From assembly GCF_009668025.1 (NCBI RefSeq), contig NZ_WJXZ01000012.1, positions 248,001 through 312,000 of the forward strand: DNA of 64,000 nt, in the 5' to 3' direction. Shown here piece after piece: positions 39,018 to 48,120 of this stretch. Made by a program: the position numbers and the translations under genes. Every line of letters begins with the position of its first letter. Positions within the stretch are counted from its first letter, which is position 1. The DNA is from Larkinella terrae. Lineage in GTDB: Bacteria; Bacteroidota; Bacteroidia; Cytophagales; Spirosomataceae. Under the pieces are notes generated by a model, which saw only the letters and a list, made by a program, of their open reading frames with translations, was not told where the DNA came from and did not search any database.

Positions 39018-40607
39018 ATGCCCCAACACTTCGATTTCCTCGTCATTGGTTCCGGAATTGCCGGACTGAGTTACGCTACTAAACTGGCGATTCATTTTGA
39101 AGAAACCGGTCGGCCCGTCCGAATTGCCGTGATCACGAAAGTCCGCGCCGATGAGACCAACACCAAATACGCGCAGGGCGGGATTGCCGCCGTCTGGGCC
39201 GAGGAAGATTCGTTCGAGAAACACATCGAGGACACCATGATTGCGGGTGATTTCCTGAGCAAACGCGAGGTGGTCGAGATTGTGGTGCGGGAAGCGCCGG
39301 AGCGGATTCGCGAACTGATCGACTACGGCACCCGGTTTGACAAGGAATCCGACGGCGACTACGACCTCGCCCGCGAAGGCGGCCACTCCGACCACCGGAT
39401 TCTGCATTTCAAGGACATTACCGGCGCCGAAATCGAACGGGCCTTGCTCGAAAAAGCCCAGTCGCTGCCTGCCATTCAGATTTTTACGCACTACTACGCC
39501 GTCGATCTGATCACGCGGCACCACCTTGGCGAAACCGTCCACCGTTATGACACCGACAACCGCTGTTTCGGGGCTTACGTGCTGGATACGCAAACCGGGC
39601 GGGTCGAGATGTTTCTGGCAAAAACCACCCTGCTGGCCACCGGCGGCATCGGCAACGTCTACCAAAGCACGACCAATCCGACCATTGCGACCGGCGACGG
39701 CATTGCGATGGCCTACCGCGCCAAGTCGATCTGCAAGGACATGGAATTCATCCAGTTCCATCCGACGGCTCTGTATGAACCGGGCAAAAAACCGAGTTTC
39801 CTGATTTCAGAAGCCGTACGCGGTTTTGGCGGTATTCTGAAAAATATGAAGGGCGAGACCTTCATGGAGCAGTACGACGAACGCCTGTCGCTGGCTCCGC
39901 GCGACATCGTGGCCCGCGCCATCGACTCCGAAATGAAGAAATCCGGTGATCCGCACGTCTACCTGGACGTGACGCACTGCGATTACGAGAAATTTGTCGA
40001 GCATTTCCCCAACATTACGGCCTACTGCCTGGATAATCTGGGGATTGATATCCGGAAAGATTTTATTCCCGTCGTTCCGGCGCAGCATTATCTCTGCGGA
40101 GGCATCAAGGTTAACGAATACGGGCAAACGAATATCAACTTCCTGTATGCCGCCGGTGAATGTTCCTGCACCGGTTTGCACGGCGCCAACCGACTGGCTT
40201 CCAACTCGTTACTTGAAGCAGTGGTTTTCGGACACCGGGCGTATCTGAAAACCGTTGAGCATTTTGAAGAAGCCGCCATTCCCGAAAACCTGCCGGAATG
40301 GAACGACGCCGGAACGACACACCCCGAAGAGCTCGTCCTGGTGACGGAAATGCAGCGCGAACTGGAGTCGATTATGTCGACCTACGTCGGAATTGTGCGT
40401 ACCAACCGCCGGATGAAGCGGGCCGTAGACCGGCTGGAACTCATTTACCTGGAACACGAAGAACTCTACCGGCAGTCGAAAGTGTCGAACCGGATTTGCG
40501 AACTGCGGAACATGATTGAAGTGGCGTATTTAGTGATCAAAGCCGCCATGGCCCGGCACGACAACCGGGGGCTGCATTACAACGTGGATCTGGAGAGGCA
40601 AAATTAG
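39018..40607 (+). CDS. nadB: L-aspartate oxidase
   Basis: 529 residues. N-terminal FAD motif GSGIAGLSYA (about 11-20), then TNTKYAQGGIAAV, REGGHSDHRILHF and ATGGIGNVYQSTT in the FAD domain, and PAQHYLCGGIKVN and GLHGANRLASNSLLE near the substrate site, followed by the C-terminal helical domain. It oxidises aspartate to iminoaspartate, the first step of NAD synthesis. Its normal partners nadA and nadC lie 2.7 kb upstream, with the defence cassette between. The last four bases overlap the 3' end of the convergent serine hydrolase. Confidence 0.95.
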   Translation: MPQHFDFLVIGSGIAGLSYATKLAIHFEETGRPVRIAVITKVRADETNTKYAQGGIAAVWAEEDSFEKHIEDTMIAGDFLSKREVVEIVVREAPERIRELIDYGTRFDKESDGDYDLAREGGHSDHRILHFKDITGAEIERALLEKAQSLPAIQIFTHYYAVDLITRHHLGETVHRYDTDNRCFGAYVLDTQTGRVEMFLAKTTLLATGGIGNVYQSTTNPTIATGDGIAMAYRAKSICKDMEFIQFHPTALYEPGKKPSFLISEAVRGFGGILKNMKGETFMEQYDERLSLAPRDIVARAIDSEMKKSGDPHVYLDVTHCDYEKFVEHFPNITAYCLDNLGIDIRKDFIPVVPAQHYLCGGIKVNEYGQTNINFLYAAGECSCTGLHGANRLASNSLLEAVVFGHRAYLKTVEHFEEAAIPENLPEWNDAGTTHPEELVLVTEMQRELESIMSTYVGIVRTNRRMKRAVDRLELIYLEHEELYRQSKVSNRICELRNMIEVAYLVIKAAMARHDNRGLHYNVDLERQN

Positions 40608-41839
40608 ACGTCTACTTCGCCGGTTTCGGGTTCGGCATCGGCCGGGTGACCGTGCAGCACTTCGAGCAGTTCCTTGATCTGGTACACCGATTTGTTGTAG
40701 CGGTTTCCCAGCATGATAATCACGAAATCGTCTTTCGGGCTGAACCAGAAAATGCTGTTGTAACCTTTCCACCAGCCGGTGTGGTAAATGTATTCCGGCT
40801 GGTTCTGGTTGTTGACGTACATCCGAAAACCGTATCCGTAATTTTTCGTGCCCTTGCGTTCGAAACTGCGAGGCAGAAAAGCCTGGGCCAGCAGTGATTT
40901 CGGGAGCAGGCAGTCGCCATTGAGGGCCCGATACCACTTGAACAAATCGCCAACCGTCGAGTAGATCCCCTTGTCGCCCACCACGTTATCGTAGTAATCC
41001 TTCGGAATCCGGCGGTTCCACTGATAACCGGCTGTGCGGTATTGGTTGATGGAATCATTGCGGGTGGTCGAGACCCAGGTATTGCGCATGCCGAGCGGTT
41101 CAAAAATATTTTTCTTGGCAAACTGGTCGAACGATAGGCCCGTAATTTTCTCAATAATAGCCGCCAGCACGCAGTAATTGGTGTTGCTGTAACTGAACGT
41201 CCGGCCCGGAATGTTGTAGCGCTGGGGCGTCGGATGCACGTTGGCAAACCAGTGCATGATTTCGGTATTGGTCGGATACGGTTTTTCAAACTTGTAAAAA
41301 TTCGTCCGCATGCTGTCTTCAAACGCGTACGCATAGTTGGGCAAACCGCTCCGGTGCGACAGCAGGTTTTCGATCGAAATACCGTGATACGGAAAATCCG
41401 GGAAGAATTTTTGAATCGTATCGGTCAGGTTCAGTTTTTTGGCATCGATCAGCTTGAGGGTAGCCACGGCGGTGAACGTCTTGGAGAGCGACGCCAGTTG
41501 AAACTTGGAATTTTCGTTGAGCGAATCGCGGGAAGAACGCTCGAAATGCGCCAGTCCGAACGAATTCCGGTAGAGCACCACGCCCTTTTGCGCGATCAGC
41601 ACGTTGCCGTTAAAACCGGCACGGACTTTTCCACGAATAATTTCTTCGATCCGCTGAATTTTTGCCTCGGCACCGATTTGCTGCCGGATGGCCCGCTCTT
41701 CGGCGGCACTCAGCTTCTGCTCCTCCGCGCAATTGTGCATGGCGTTCGCCGAACGCTTCAATTTTTTGTCCTCACTCGAATCGCACCCGACAATGATAAA
41801 GACGGCAATAATTCCTGCCCAAATTCCCGAAACTCTCAT
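40604..41839 (-). CDS. Beta-lactamase-family serine hydrolase lipoprotein
   Basis: 411 residues. Lipoprotein signal ending FIIVGC (Cys19). The catalytic domain has S117-L-S-K120 (SxxK), YSN in the FSYSNTNY segment, and YHTGWWKG (KTG equivalent), the class C beta-lactamase/DD-peptidase pattern. It probably acts on cell-wall peptides, esters or D-amino-acid peptides in the periplasm; it need not confer antibiotic resistance. A good promoter lies upstream (41902-41930). It is convergent with nadB and overlaps its stop. Confidence 0.88.
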   Translation of the reverse strand: MRVSGIWAGIIAVFIIVGCDSSEDKKLKRSANAMHNCAEEQKLSAAEERAIRQQIGAEAKIQRIEEIIRGKVRAGFNGNVLIAQKGVVLYRNSFGLAHFERSSRDSLNENSKFQLASLSKTFTAVATLKLIDAKKLNLTDTIQKFFPDFPYHGISIENLLSHRSGLPNYAYAFEDSMRTNFYKFEKPYPTNTEIMHWFANVHPTPQRYNIPGRTFSYSNTNYCVLAAIIEKITGLSFDQFAKKNIFEPLGMRNTWVSTTRNDSINQYRTAGYQWNRRIPKDYYDNVVGDKGIYSTVGDLFKWYRALNGDCLLPKSLLAQAFLPRSFERKGTKNYGYGFRMYVNNQNQPEYIYHTGWWKGYNSIFWFSPKDDFVIIMLGNRYNKSVYQIKELLEVLHGHPADAEPETGEVDV

Positions 41840-41901
41840 TCCAATACGTTGATATGCACTGACACTTTCCCGACTTCCATTCCACCCGAATGGTTTGGTA
41901 A

Positions 41902-41930
41902 CAAAAATACATTTTTTACCACGACGGCAA
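41902..41930 (-). promoter_or_regulatory. Bacteroidota-type promoter
   Basis: Minus strand TTG (41928-41930), 18 bases, TATTTTTG (41902-41909). Drives the serine hydrolase at 41839 with a leader of about 55 bases. Confidence 0.75.
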
Positions 41931-41972
41931 TGGGAATTTTAGCAAAGCGTCAGGATTTTACCTGCCCGGACC

Positions 41973-42032
41973 GCCCCCAACTCCCTGAAGGGGGCTTTTA
42001 GCATGGTAGAGGCCCCTTCAGGGATTGGGGGC
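41973..42032. repeat. C/G-rich inverted repeat, family 1 copy C
   Basis: Left arm 41973-41999 (GCCCCCAACTCCCTGAAGGG...), right arm 42009-42032 (...CCCTTCAGGGATTGGGGGC). It lies just after the dctA stop, 6 bases away. Confidence 0.85.
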
Positions 42033-42037
42033 ATTTT

Positions 42038-43312
42038 TCAGTATTTGTAATCCCTCAGCTCTTCTTTTTCCAGCTTGCCAAAGGCTTTCAGCATCTTATT
42101 CCGATCAAATTCATTCTCGTTGTTGGCGATAAAAATCGTCGCCACGGTATTGCCGATGATGTTGGTGATCGAGCGGGCTTCCGACATAAACCGGTCGACA
42201 CCCAGCAGCAGCGCCAGCCCTTCGACCGGGATGACGTGAACCGCCGTCAGCGTCGATGCCAGCACAATAAAACCGCTCCCCGTCACGCCCGCAGCGCCTT
42301 TCGACGTCAGCATCAGAATGCCAATGATGGTCAGTTCCTGCCCCAGCGTCAAATCCACACTGAAAACCTGCGCCAGAAAAATCGTGGCCATCGACAGATA
42401 AATGGTTGTTCCGTCCAGATTGAACGAATAGCCCGCCGGAATAACCAGCCCCACCACCGAGCGCGAGCAGCCCATATTTTCCAGTTTGTCCATCACCTGC
42501 GGCAGGGCCGACTCCGACGACGAGGTTCCGAAAACGATCAGCAGTTCCTCCTTGATGTACTTCAAAACGCTCCACAAACTAACGCGGTAATACCGGAGAA
42601 TCAGGTTCAAAACCACAAAAATGAACAGGAACATGGTCATGTAGACGGTTCCCATCAATTTCGCCAGCGGTAAAAGCGTCGCCAGACCAAACTTACCGAC
42701 GGTGTAAGCCATCCCGCCCAACGCACCCAGCGGAGCCAGTTTCATGACCACGTTCAGGATGTTGAAAAACACCCGCGACAGCTTTTCGAAGGTGTGAATC
42801 AGCGAATGACCGCGCTCGCCCATACGCGTCAGGCCGACGCCGAAGAGAACGGAAAAAACCAGCACCTGAAGAATTTCGCCCTCGGCAAAGGCTTTGATGG
42901 CGTTGTCGGGCACGACATGCAGAAAAAACTTGACCCAATCCATGTCCTTCCCCTGCGCCGTATACGCCGAAACATCCCCGCCTTTCAGTGAAGCCGCCTG
43001 AATTCCCGCACCCGGTTTTACCCAGTTGGCGATAATTATGCCGATCACGAGCGCGACCGTGGTTACAATTTCGAAATACAACAGCGCCTTCCCTCCTACG
43101 CGGCCAACCTTTTTCAAATCGCCCATATTGCTGATTCCCAATACAATGGTGAGGAAAATAATGGGCGCAATCACCATCTTGATCAGGTTGATGAACAAGT
43201 CGCCGAGGGGTTTGAGCTTGGCCGCCGTTGTCGGGAAAAAGTGGCCGATCAGCACCCCGAGCGTAATCGCGACCAATACGCGGAACGTCAGGTTGTTTAG
43301 AATTTTACGCAT
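42038..43312 (-). CDS. Dicarboxylate/amino acid:cation symporter (DAACS)
   Basis: 424 residues. It has the DAACS/GltPh architecture: eight helices and two re-entrant hairpins. Signatures are FGTSSSESALPQVMDKLE (HP1), GYSFNLDGTTIYL (unwound helix 7) and the second hairpin with SKGAAGVTGSGFIVLASTL. It closely follows the DctA branch for C4-dicarboxylates, but glutamate/aspartate transport is also possible. Upstream lies the REP-type doublet at 43409. The family C/G-rich hairpin follows the stop. Confidence 0.92.
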   Translation of the reverse strand: MRKILNNLTFRVLVAITLGVLIGHFFPTTAAKLKPLGDLFINLIKMVIAPIIFLTIVLGISNMGDLKKVGRVGGKALLYFEIVTTVALVIGIIIANWVKPGAGIQAASLKGGDVSAYTAQGKDMDWVKFFLHVVPDNAIKAFAEGEILQVLVFSVLFGVGLTRMGERGHSLIHTFEKLSRVFFNILNVVMKLAPLGALGGMAYTVGKFGLATLLPLAKLMGTVYMTMFLFIFVVLNLILRYYRVSLWSVLKYIKEELLIVFGTSSSESALPQVMDKLENMGCSRSVVGLVIPAGYSFNLDGTTIYLSMATIFLAQVFSVDLTLGQELTIIGILMLTSKGAAGVTGSGFIVLASTLTAVHVIPVEGLALLLGVDRFMSEARSITNIIGNTVATIFIANNENEFDRNKMLKAFGKLEKEELRDYKY

Positions 43313-43408
43313 GCGAAAGAGGAAAGGGTTTGTCGTTTAAAGTTTATAGGCAACAATTAACTGACCGACAAAATATATCAATCAATTAAGTATCAGAACG
43401 ATACCAAA

Positions 43409-43532
43409 ATATCAGCCCACGGTTTAAACCGTGGGGCAAGGGATAAATTATCATTCTTGTCGAACCGTTTTAACGGTTTTTGTTCATTCAGATTTCTTGC
43501 GCGATCCTACGGTTGAAACTGTGGGCTGATAT
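43409..43532. repeat. REP doublet (REPIN-like) with terminal inverted repeats
   Basis: 124-base element. The ends are inverted repeats of 27 bases with three mismatches (left begins ATATCAGCCCACGG, right ends in GTGGGCTGATAT). Inside the left end is a perfect 20-base palindrome (43416-43435, CCCACGGTTTAAACCGTGGG), and a second small palindrome lies at 43463-43478 (AACCGTT-TT-AACGGTT). This is the layout of a REPIN, a pair of inverted REPs mobilised by a RAYT transposase encoded elsewhere. No target duplication is evident. Confidence 0.8.
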
Positions 43533-43589
43533 ATGACTTAACCGGTTTTACTCAACTCTAAACGATCCGCTTTAAACTTGAAAACCGCC

Positions 43590-44315
43590 TTACAACTGCT
43601 GTTTCTGGAGCACCGGTTCCAGCACTTTCCAGACGTTTTCGGCTACGATCTTGTGGCCCTCCGCAGTGGGATGAATGCCGTCGGCCTGGTTCAGTTTCGG
43701 AATACCGGCCACATCGTCGAGCAGAAACGGAATCAGCGCGGCCTTGTTCTTCCGGGACAAGTCAATAAAAATCCGGTAAAACTGCCCCGAATAATCGGGT
43801 CCGAGATTCGGCGGAATGTGCATCCCCGCAATCACGATCTGGGCCTGCGGACTTTTCAACTTAACCGTGTCGAGAATCGCCTGGAGGTTTTTCTTCGAAT
43901 CGTCGAGGGGAATACCGCGCAAACCGTCGTTGGCTCCCAATTCGAGCACAAACACGTCAACGGGTTTGTTCAGCACCCAGCTAATGCGGCTTTTGCCACC
44001 AGCGGTCGTCTCACCGCTTACTCCGGCGTTAACAACCTGATAATCAAACCCGGCGGTTTTCGCTTTTTCGCCGACCAGCGCCGGAAACGCTTCTGCCGGA
44101 TCCAGTCCGTAGCCTGCTGTCAGGCTGTTGCCGAAGAACAGAATGGTTTTTTTGCGGTTTTCTTCGACCGGTTTTGACGTGCTGTCGGCAGCAGCCGGTT
44201 TTTGGTCCTGCGTCTGACTCGTTTCGGTTTTGGAATTACACCCGGCTACGCATAAAGTCAGCAGCAATCCGGCCATCCAGCCGTTGTAATTCGTCTTTAT
44301 TTTCAGTAAATTCAT
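43590..44315 (-). CDS. Arylesterase/lysophospholipase lipoprotein (SGNH, TesA-like)
   Basis: 241 residues. Lipoprotein signal ending VAGC (Cys26), then a Thr/Lys-rich linker. The SGNH hydrolase domain has FFGNSLTAGYGL (Ser64), NAGVSGETTAGG, LGANDGLRG and ADGIHPTAEGH (Asp212, His215). It follows E. coli TesA in motif and length. It would hydrolyse short acyl esters or thioesters in the envelope. It is divergent from an ybbA/ybbP-type ABC transporter, the same gene order as E. coli tesA-ybbA-ybbP. Confidence 0.88.
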   Translation of the reverse strand: MNLLKIKTNYNGWMAGLLLTLCVAGCNSKTETSQTQDQKPAAADSTSKPVEENRKKTILFFGNSLTAGYGLDPAEAFPALVGEKAKTAGFDYQVVNAGVSGETTAGGKSRISWVLNKPVDVFVLELGANDGLRGIPLDDSKKNLQAILDTVKLKSPQAQIVIAGMHIPPNLGPDYSGQFYRIFIDLSRKNKAALIPFLLDDVAGIPKLNQADGIHPTAEGHKIVAENVWKVLEPVLQKQQL

Positions 44316-44358
44316 TGGTTAACGCAATTTTCAGGATGAAGTTCCGGCCTCTTTCAAA

Positions 44359-44366
44359 CAAAAATA
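44359..44366 (-). promoter_or_regulatory. Candidate -7 element (TATTTTTG)
   Basis: Minus strand; 43 bases before the arylesterase start. A TTG at the expected upstream spacing is absent. Confidence 0.4.
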
Positions 44367-44481
44367 ACGGTAATTTATCCATTTAGCCCCATTTCCGGCC
44401 CTTTATCAAATTTTCCGCCCGGCGGGGTGAATAAAAGGGTGATGAATTGGTTATGTAACCATTCCGTTAAGCTATTCATTT

Positions 44482-45180
44482 ATGAGCATTCTGCGTGCCG
44501 AAAACCTGACAAAAACCTACCAGAGTGGCGGTCGAACATTAACCGTTTTGAACTCGGTCAGTTTTGAAATTCAACCCGGTGATACTTTTTCCATTGTTGG
44601 CCCCTCGGGAAGCGGCAAAACCACGCTGCTGGGCCTGTGTGCCGGGCTCGATCGGGCGTCTTCGGGCAGTATTTACCTGAATAACATTAAATTAGATACC
44701 CTCAGCGAAGACGAACGGGCGGCAGTCCGCAACCAGTACGTCGGCTTTATTTTTCAGAATTTTCAACTTTTGCCGACCCTGACGGCCCTCGAAAACGTGA
44801 TGGTTCCATTGGAACTACGGGGCGAAAAACGGGTTGGAAAAACCGCTCAGGAGTTGCTGGACCGCGTTGGTCTGGGCCAGCGCGGCCACCATTATCCGAC
44901 GCAATTGTCGGGGGGAGAACAGCAGCGGGTTTCGCTGGCGCGGGCGTTTGCCAACCGGCCCAAAATCCTGTTTGCCGACGAACCCACCGGCAACCTCGAC
45001 GCCGATACCAGCGCCACGGTCGTTGACCTGATTTTTGAACTCAACCGCGAAGCAGGAACCACCCTGGTGTTGGTGACGCACGACCTCGAACTGGCGTCCC
45101 GCACGCAACGCATCATCCGCATCAAAGGCGGCAATCTGGTGTCGGATACCCTGACCGAAAACCGCATCGCAACGAACTAA
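44482..45180 (+). CDS. ABC transporter ATPase, YbbA/LolD-like
   Basis: 232 residues. Walker A GPSGSGKTT, signature LSGGEQQRVSLARAFANRP, Walker B ILFADEPTGNLD, and the H-loop VTHDLELASR. It is the energy subunit for the FtsX permease that follows, with which it overlaps by one base (TAATG). The pair resembles YbbA-YbbP, which lies next to tesA in E. coli, as here. Substrate is not known; such systems are linked to lipoprotein or lipid handling. Confidence 0.9.
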   Translation: MSILRAENLTKTYQSGGRTLTVLNSVSFEIQPGDTFSIVGPSGSGKTTLLGLCAGLDRASSGSIYLNNIKLDTLSEDERAAVRNQYVGFIFQNFQLLPTLTALENVMVPLELRGEKRVGKTAQELLDRVGLGQRGHHYPTQLSGGEQQRVSLARAFANRPKILFADEPTGNLDADTSATVVDLIFELNREAGTTLVLVTHDLELASRTQRIIRIKGGNLVSDTLTENRIATN

Positions 45181-47756
45181 TGGATCGGGAACTACCCAAC
45201 ATAAAACCGCCCCGGACTTCAATTCTTGATCCGTGGCTGTGGAAAATGGCCTGGCGCGACAGCCGCCGGAGTCGGCAACGGCTGTTTTTGTTCATGTCGG
45301 CCATTGTGCTGGGCATTGCGGCCCTGGTCGCTATCAATTCCTTCGGCGATAACCTCTCCCGGAGCGTCGATGAACAGGCCCGTGAACTGATCGGCGCCGA
45401 CCTGGTGCTGTCGTCGGGCAAAGAAGCCAGTAAACAAACCGAAGCTTTTCTGGCGAAAATCAGCCCTGAGCGCAGCCGGGAAGTAGCGTTTCCATCGATG
45501 GTTTTCTTTCCGCGTTCGCAGGGCGTCCGGCTGGCGCAGGTGAAGGCACTTCAGGGTAAATTTCCGTATTACGGCGCCTGGGAAACCCTGCCTGCCGATG
45601 CGGTTTCGCGGTTTCGGAAAGCGAGCCAAAACCGGGAACGGATCGCGCTGGTCGACGACGCCCTGCTGATTCAGTTGAACGCCAAACCGGGTGATTCGGT
45701 GAAAGTCGGCAAGCTGATGTTTTACGTCGCGGGCCGGGTGATGAAAATTCCCGGCCAGTCGGCGGTTTCGACCACGGTGGCACCCACGGTTTTTATTCCG
45801 CATGTTTTTCTTCCGGAAACCGGTTTGCTGCAGCGCGGCAGCCGGGCGACCTACCGCTCCTATTACCAATTTGAACCCGGCACCGACGTCGACAAATACG
45901 TCAAAAGCATTTCGGACCGTCTCGACAAGTTGGGCATCAATTCCGATACGGTTACGGAACGCAAGGAACAAACCGGCCGGGCTTTCGCCGATCTGACGAA
46001 ATTCCTGAATCTGGTCGCGTTTGTCGCCCTGTTGCTGGGCTGCGTGGGGGTTGCCAGCGCCGTGCATCTGTACGTCAAGGAGAAGGTTTCGTCGGTGGCG
46101 GTTTTGCGTTGCCTGGGCGCGAGCGGTCGGCAGGCGTTTTTGATTTACCTCATCCAGACTTCGCTGATGGGCTTTCTGGGCGCACTCCTCGGTGCGGTTT
46201 TGGGCTCGGTGGTCCAATTGATCCTTCCGGCGGTTTTCGGCAGTTTTCTGCCGGTCGAAGTCGTCACGGTTATTTCCTGGAAAGCCGTTGGGCAGGGCGT
46301 CGGCGCGGGTCTGGTCATTGCTATTCTGTTTGCGTTGCTGCCTTTGCTGGTCATTCGTAAAATCGCTCCGCTGCGCACACTCCGCAGTTCCTACGACGAC
46401 GATGTGACCGGGCGCGATCCGCTCCAGTGGGCGGTTTACGGCCTGATTATTCTGTCGATTACCGGTTTTGCGTACTGGCAGATCCGCGACTGGAAAACGG
46501 CGGTCGGTTTTACGGTGGGTCTGGCGTTTGCCTTTGGCGTGTTGACCGGAATTGGCCAGTTGCTGATGTTTCTGGTGCGCCGGTTTTTCCCGGTTTCGTG
46601 GAGTTACATCTGGCGACAGAGTTTGGCGAATTTGTATCGACCTCATAATCAGACGCTCATTCTGGTCATTTCGATTGGTCTGGGCGCGTTTCTGATCGCA
46701 ACCTTATACTTAACCCAAACGCTTTTGTTGAGCCGGGTACAGCTTTCGGCCAGCGGCAATCAGGCCAATATGGTGTTGTTCGACATCCAGAACGAGCAGA
46801 AGGCCGGGGTGCAGGAGCTGGTGAAGCAACACAAACTGCCGGTTTTGCAGAACGTGCCGATGGTAACCATGCGGTTGACCGAAATCAACGGCCGCTCGGT
46901 GGAAGCCATTCAGAAAGATACCAGTTCCAAAATTCCGGATTGGGCGCTGACCCGCGAATACCGCGTCACGTACCGCGACTCGCTCATCAGTTCAGAAAAA
47001 CTGGCCACCGGAAAACCACCCTACCGAACCGGTCAAAGCATCTACGTTTCCCTGGAAAAACCGTATCTGGAGCGGATGAAGCTGAAATTGGGCGATAAGC
47101 TGACGTTCAATGTGCAGGGACAGCTCATTCCGACCATCGTCGGTGGAACCCGCGAGGTAGACTGGAACCGCGTTCAGACGAATTTCCTGATTGTGTTTCC
47201 CACGGGCACACTGGAACAGGCTCCGCAGTTTCATGTCCTGATGACGCGCGTCGGCGATACGCAACAATCCGCCCTGTTCCAGCGCGATCTGGTGACGCAT
47301 TTCCCCAACGTTTCGGCGATTGACCTTGGCCTGATCCTGCAAACGATCGACGAAGTGTTGGAAAAAGTTTCGTTCGTGATCCGGTTTATGGCCTTGTTCA
47401 GCATCATTACCGGTTTACTGGTCTTGAGTAGTTCGGTCATTATCAGCAAATACCAGCGCATTCAGGAGAGTGTGTTGCTGCGAACGCTTGGCGCCAACCG
47501 TCGCCAGATTCTGCTCATTACGCTGATCGAATACCTGTTTCTGGGTCTGCTGGCGGCTTTTTCGGGCATTGTTCTCGCGCTCTTCGGAACCTGGGCGCTG
47601 GCTTATTTCATCTTCGAAGTGGCCTTTACGCCCAATTTCATCCCGCTTCTGGCGGTCGTCGGCATCGTCACCGGCCTAACCATCCTCATCGGTCTGTTCA
47701 ACAGCCGCGGAGTGCTGGTGCGTCCGCCATTGGAAGTGCTGCGGGCAGAGGGGTGA
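45180..47756 (+). CDS. FtsX-family ABC permease, YbbP-like
   Basis: 858 residues. Two FtsX modules joined by a central section, with about ten membrane helices (for example LVAFVALLLGCVGVASAVHL and VIRFMALFSIITGLLVLSSSVII), large periplasmic domains at about 50-260 and 540-720, and the MacB-PCD/FtsX motif of the YbbP type. The start ATG overlaps the stop of the ATPase gene. Its final codons (LRAEG) are encoded inside the first arm of the GGCAGAGGG repeat, so the C-terminus has been shaped by that element. It probably handles a lipid or lipoprotein with its partner. Confidence 0.88.
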   Translation: MDRELPNIKPPRTSILDPWLWKMAWRDSRRSRQRLFLFMSAIVLGIAALVAINSFGDNLSRSVDEQARELIGADLVLSSGKEASKQTEAFLAKISPERSREVAFPSMVFFPRSQGVRLAQVKALQGKFPYYGAWETLPADAVSRFRKASQNRERIALVDDALLIQLNAKPGDSVKVGKLMFYVAGRVMKIPGQSAVSTTVAPTVFIPHVFLPETGLLQRGSRATYRSYYQFEPGTDVDKYVKSISDRLDKLGINSDTVTERKEQTGRAFADLTKFLNLVAFVALLLGCVGVASAVHLYVKEKVSSVAVLRCLGASGRQAFLIYLIQTSLMGFLGALLGAVLGSVVQLILPAVFGSFLPVEVVTVISWKAVGQGVGAGLVIAILFALLPLLVIRKIAPLRTLRSSYDDDVTGRDPLQWAVYGLIILSITGFAYWQIRDWKTAVGFTVGLAFAFGVLTGIGQLLMFLVRRFFPVSWSYIWRQSLANLYRPHNQTLILVISIGLGAFLIATLYLTQTLLLSRVQLSASGNQANMVLFDIQNEQKAGVQELVKQHKLPVLQNVPMVTMRLTEINGRSVEAIQKDTSSKIPDWALTREYRVTYRDSLISSEKLATGKPPYRTGQSIYVSLEKPYLERMKLKLGDKLTFNVQGQLIPTIVGGTREVDWNRVQTNFLIVFPTGTLEQAPQFHVLMTRVGDTQQSALFQRDLVTHFPNVSAIDLGLILQTIDEVLEKVSFVIRFMALFSIITGLLVLSSSVIISKYQRIQESVLLRTLGANRRQILLITLIEYLFLGLLAAFSGIVLALFGTWALAYFIFEVAFTPNFIPLLAVVGIVTGLTILIGLFNSRGVLVRPPLEVLRAEG

Positions 47757-47820
47757 GGGCAGAGGGTTTGGGGCAGAGTGTCCGGGCCCGGTTTTTCCCT
47801 ATGCCCTTACCCCTCTGCCC
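47743..47820. repeat. GGCAGAGGG inverted repeat, family 2 copy A
   Basis: 24-base arms (47743-47766 and 47797-47820) with two mismatches. The left arm runs across the stop codon of the YbbP-like gene. The hairpin faces a decayed T9SS domain. Confidence 0.85.
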
Positions 47821-47822
47821 TT

Positions 47823-48085
47823 TTAATTTCCTTTGACGATCCGGACGGTTCTGGTCTGCGTGGGGGTACTGACCCGGAGCAGCAGCAAGCCCGCCGAATG
47901 CCCCGTTACAGGCAGCGTTTGCCGCTCCAGGGACTGCGCCTGTTCGACTGAACGCTCGCTGATCAGTCGTCCGTACAAATCGCTTAGTTGCAGGTGCAGA
48001 GCCTGACCGCTCGCAGATCGATTTCCTGTACCAAATACTGTTAATTCTTTGCCAACTGGTGCTTTTTTTGTAAAAAAGCAGGGAG
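47823..48085 (-). pseudogene. T9SS C-terminal sorting domain remnant
   Basis: The minus strand encodes about 80 residues ending in a stop at 47823: GKELTVFGTGNRSASG, then ALHLQLSDLYGRLISERSVE, then LERQTLPVTGHSAGLLLLRV and TQTRTVRIVKGN. This is the usual Spirosoma-type sorting domain of T9SS cargo. No start codon or upstream domain is present, and the sequence runs into a GGCAGAGGG repeat at 48078, so it is a truncated 3' end of a lost secreted protein. It was not annotated by length alone. Confidence 0.7.
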
Positions 48086-48120
48086 CAGAGTGTAAATAAC
48101 CCCGCCCTCTCTGCCCCTGT
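48078..48120. repeat. GGCAGAGGG inverted repeat, family 2 copy B (diverged)
   Basis: GCAGGGAGCAGAG and CTCTCTGCCCCTG arms, more diverged than copies A and C. It caps the T9SS remnant at its 5' end and adjoins the stop of the next FtsX gene. Confidence 0.6.

Noticed and set aside
43409-43532. Classical MITE of a DDE transposon
   Set aside because: No target-site duplication is clear, and the internal palindromes fit the REP-doublet design better.
45219-46646. Long minus-strand open frame opposite the YbbP-like permease
   Set aside because: Composition (Arg/Gln/His-rich, no hydrophobic core) is that of an antisense frame of a GC-rich gene; the plus-strand permease is clearly real.
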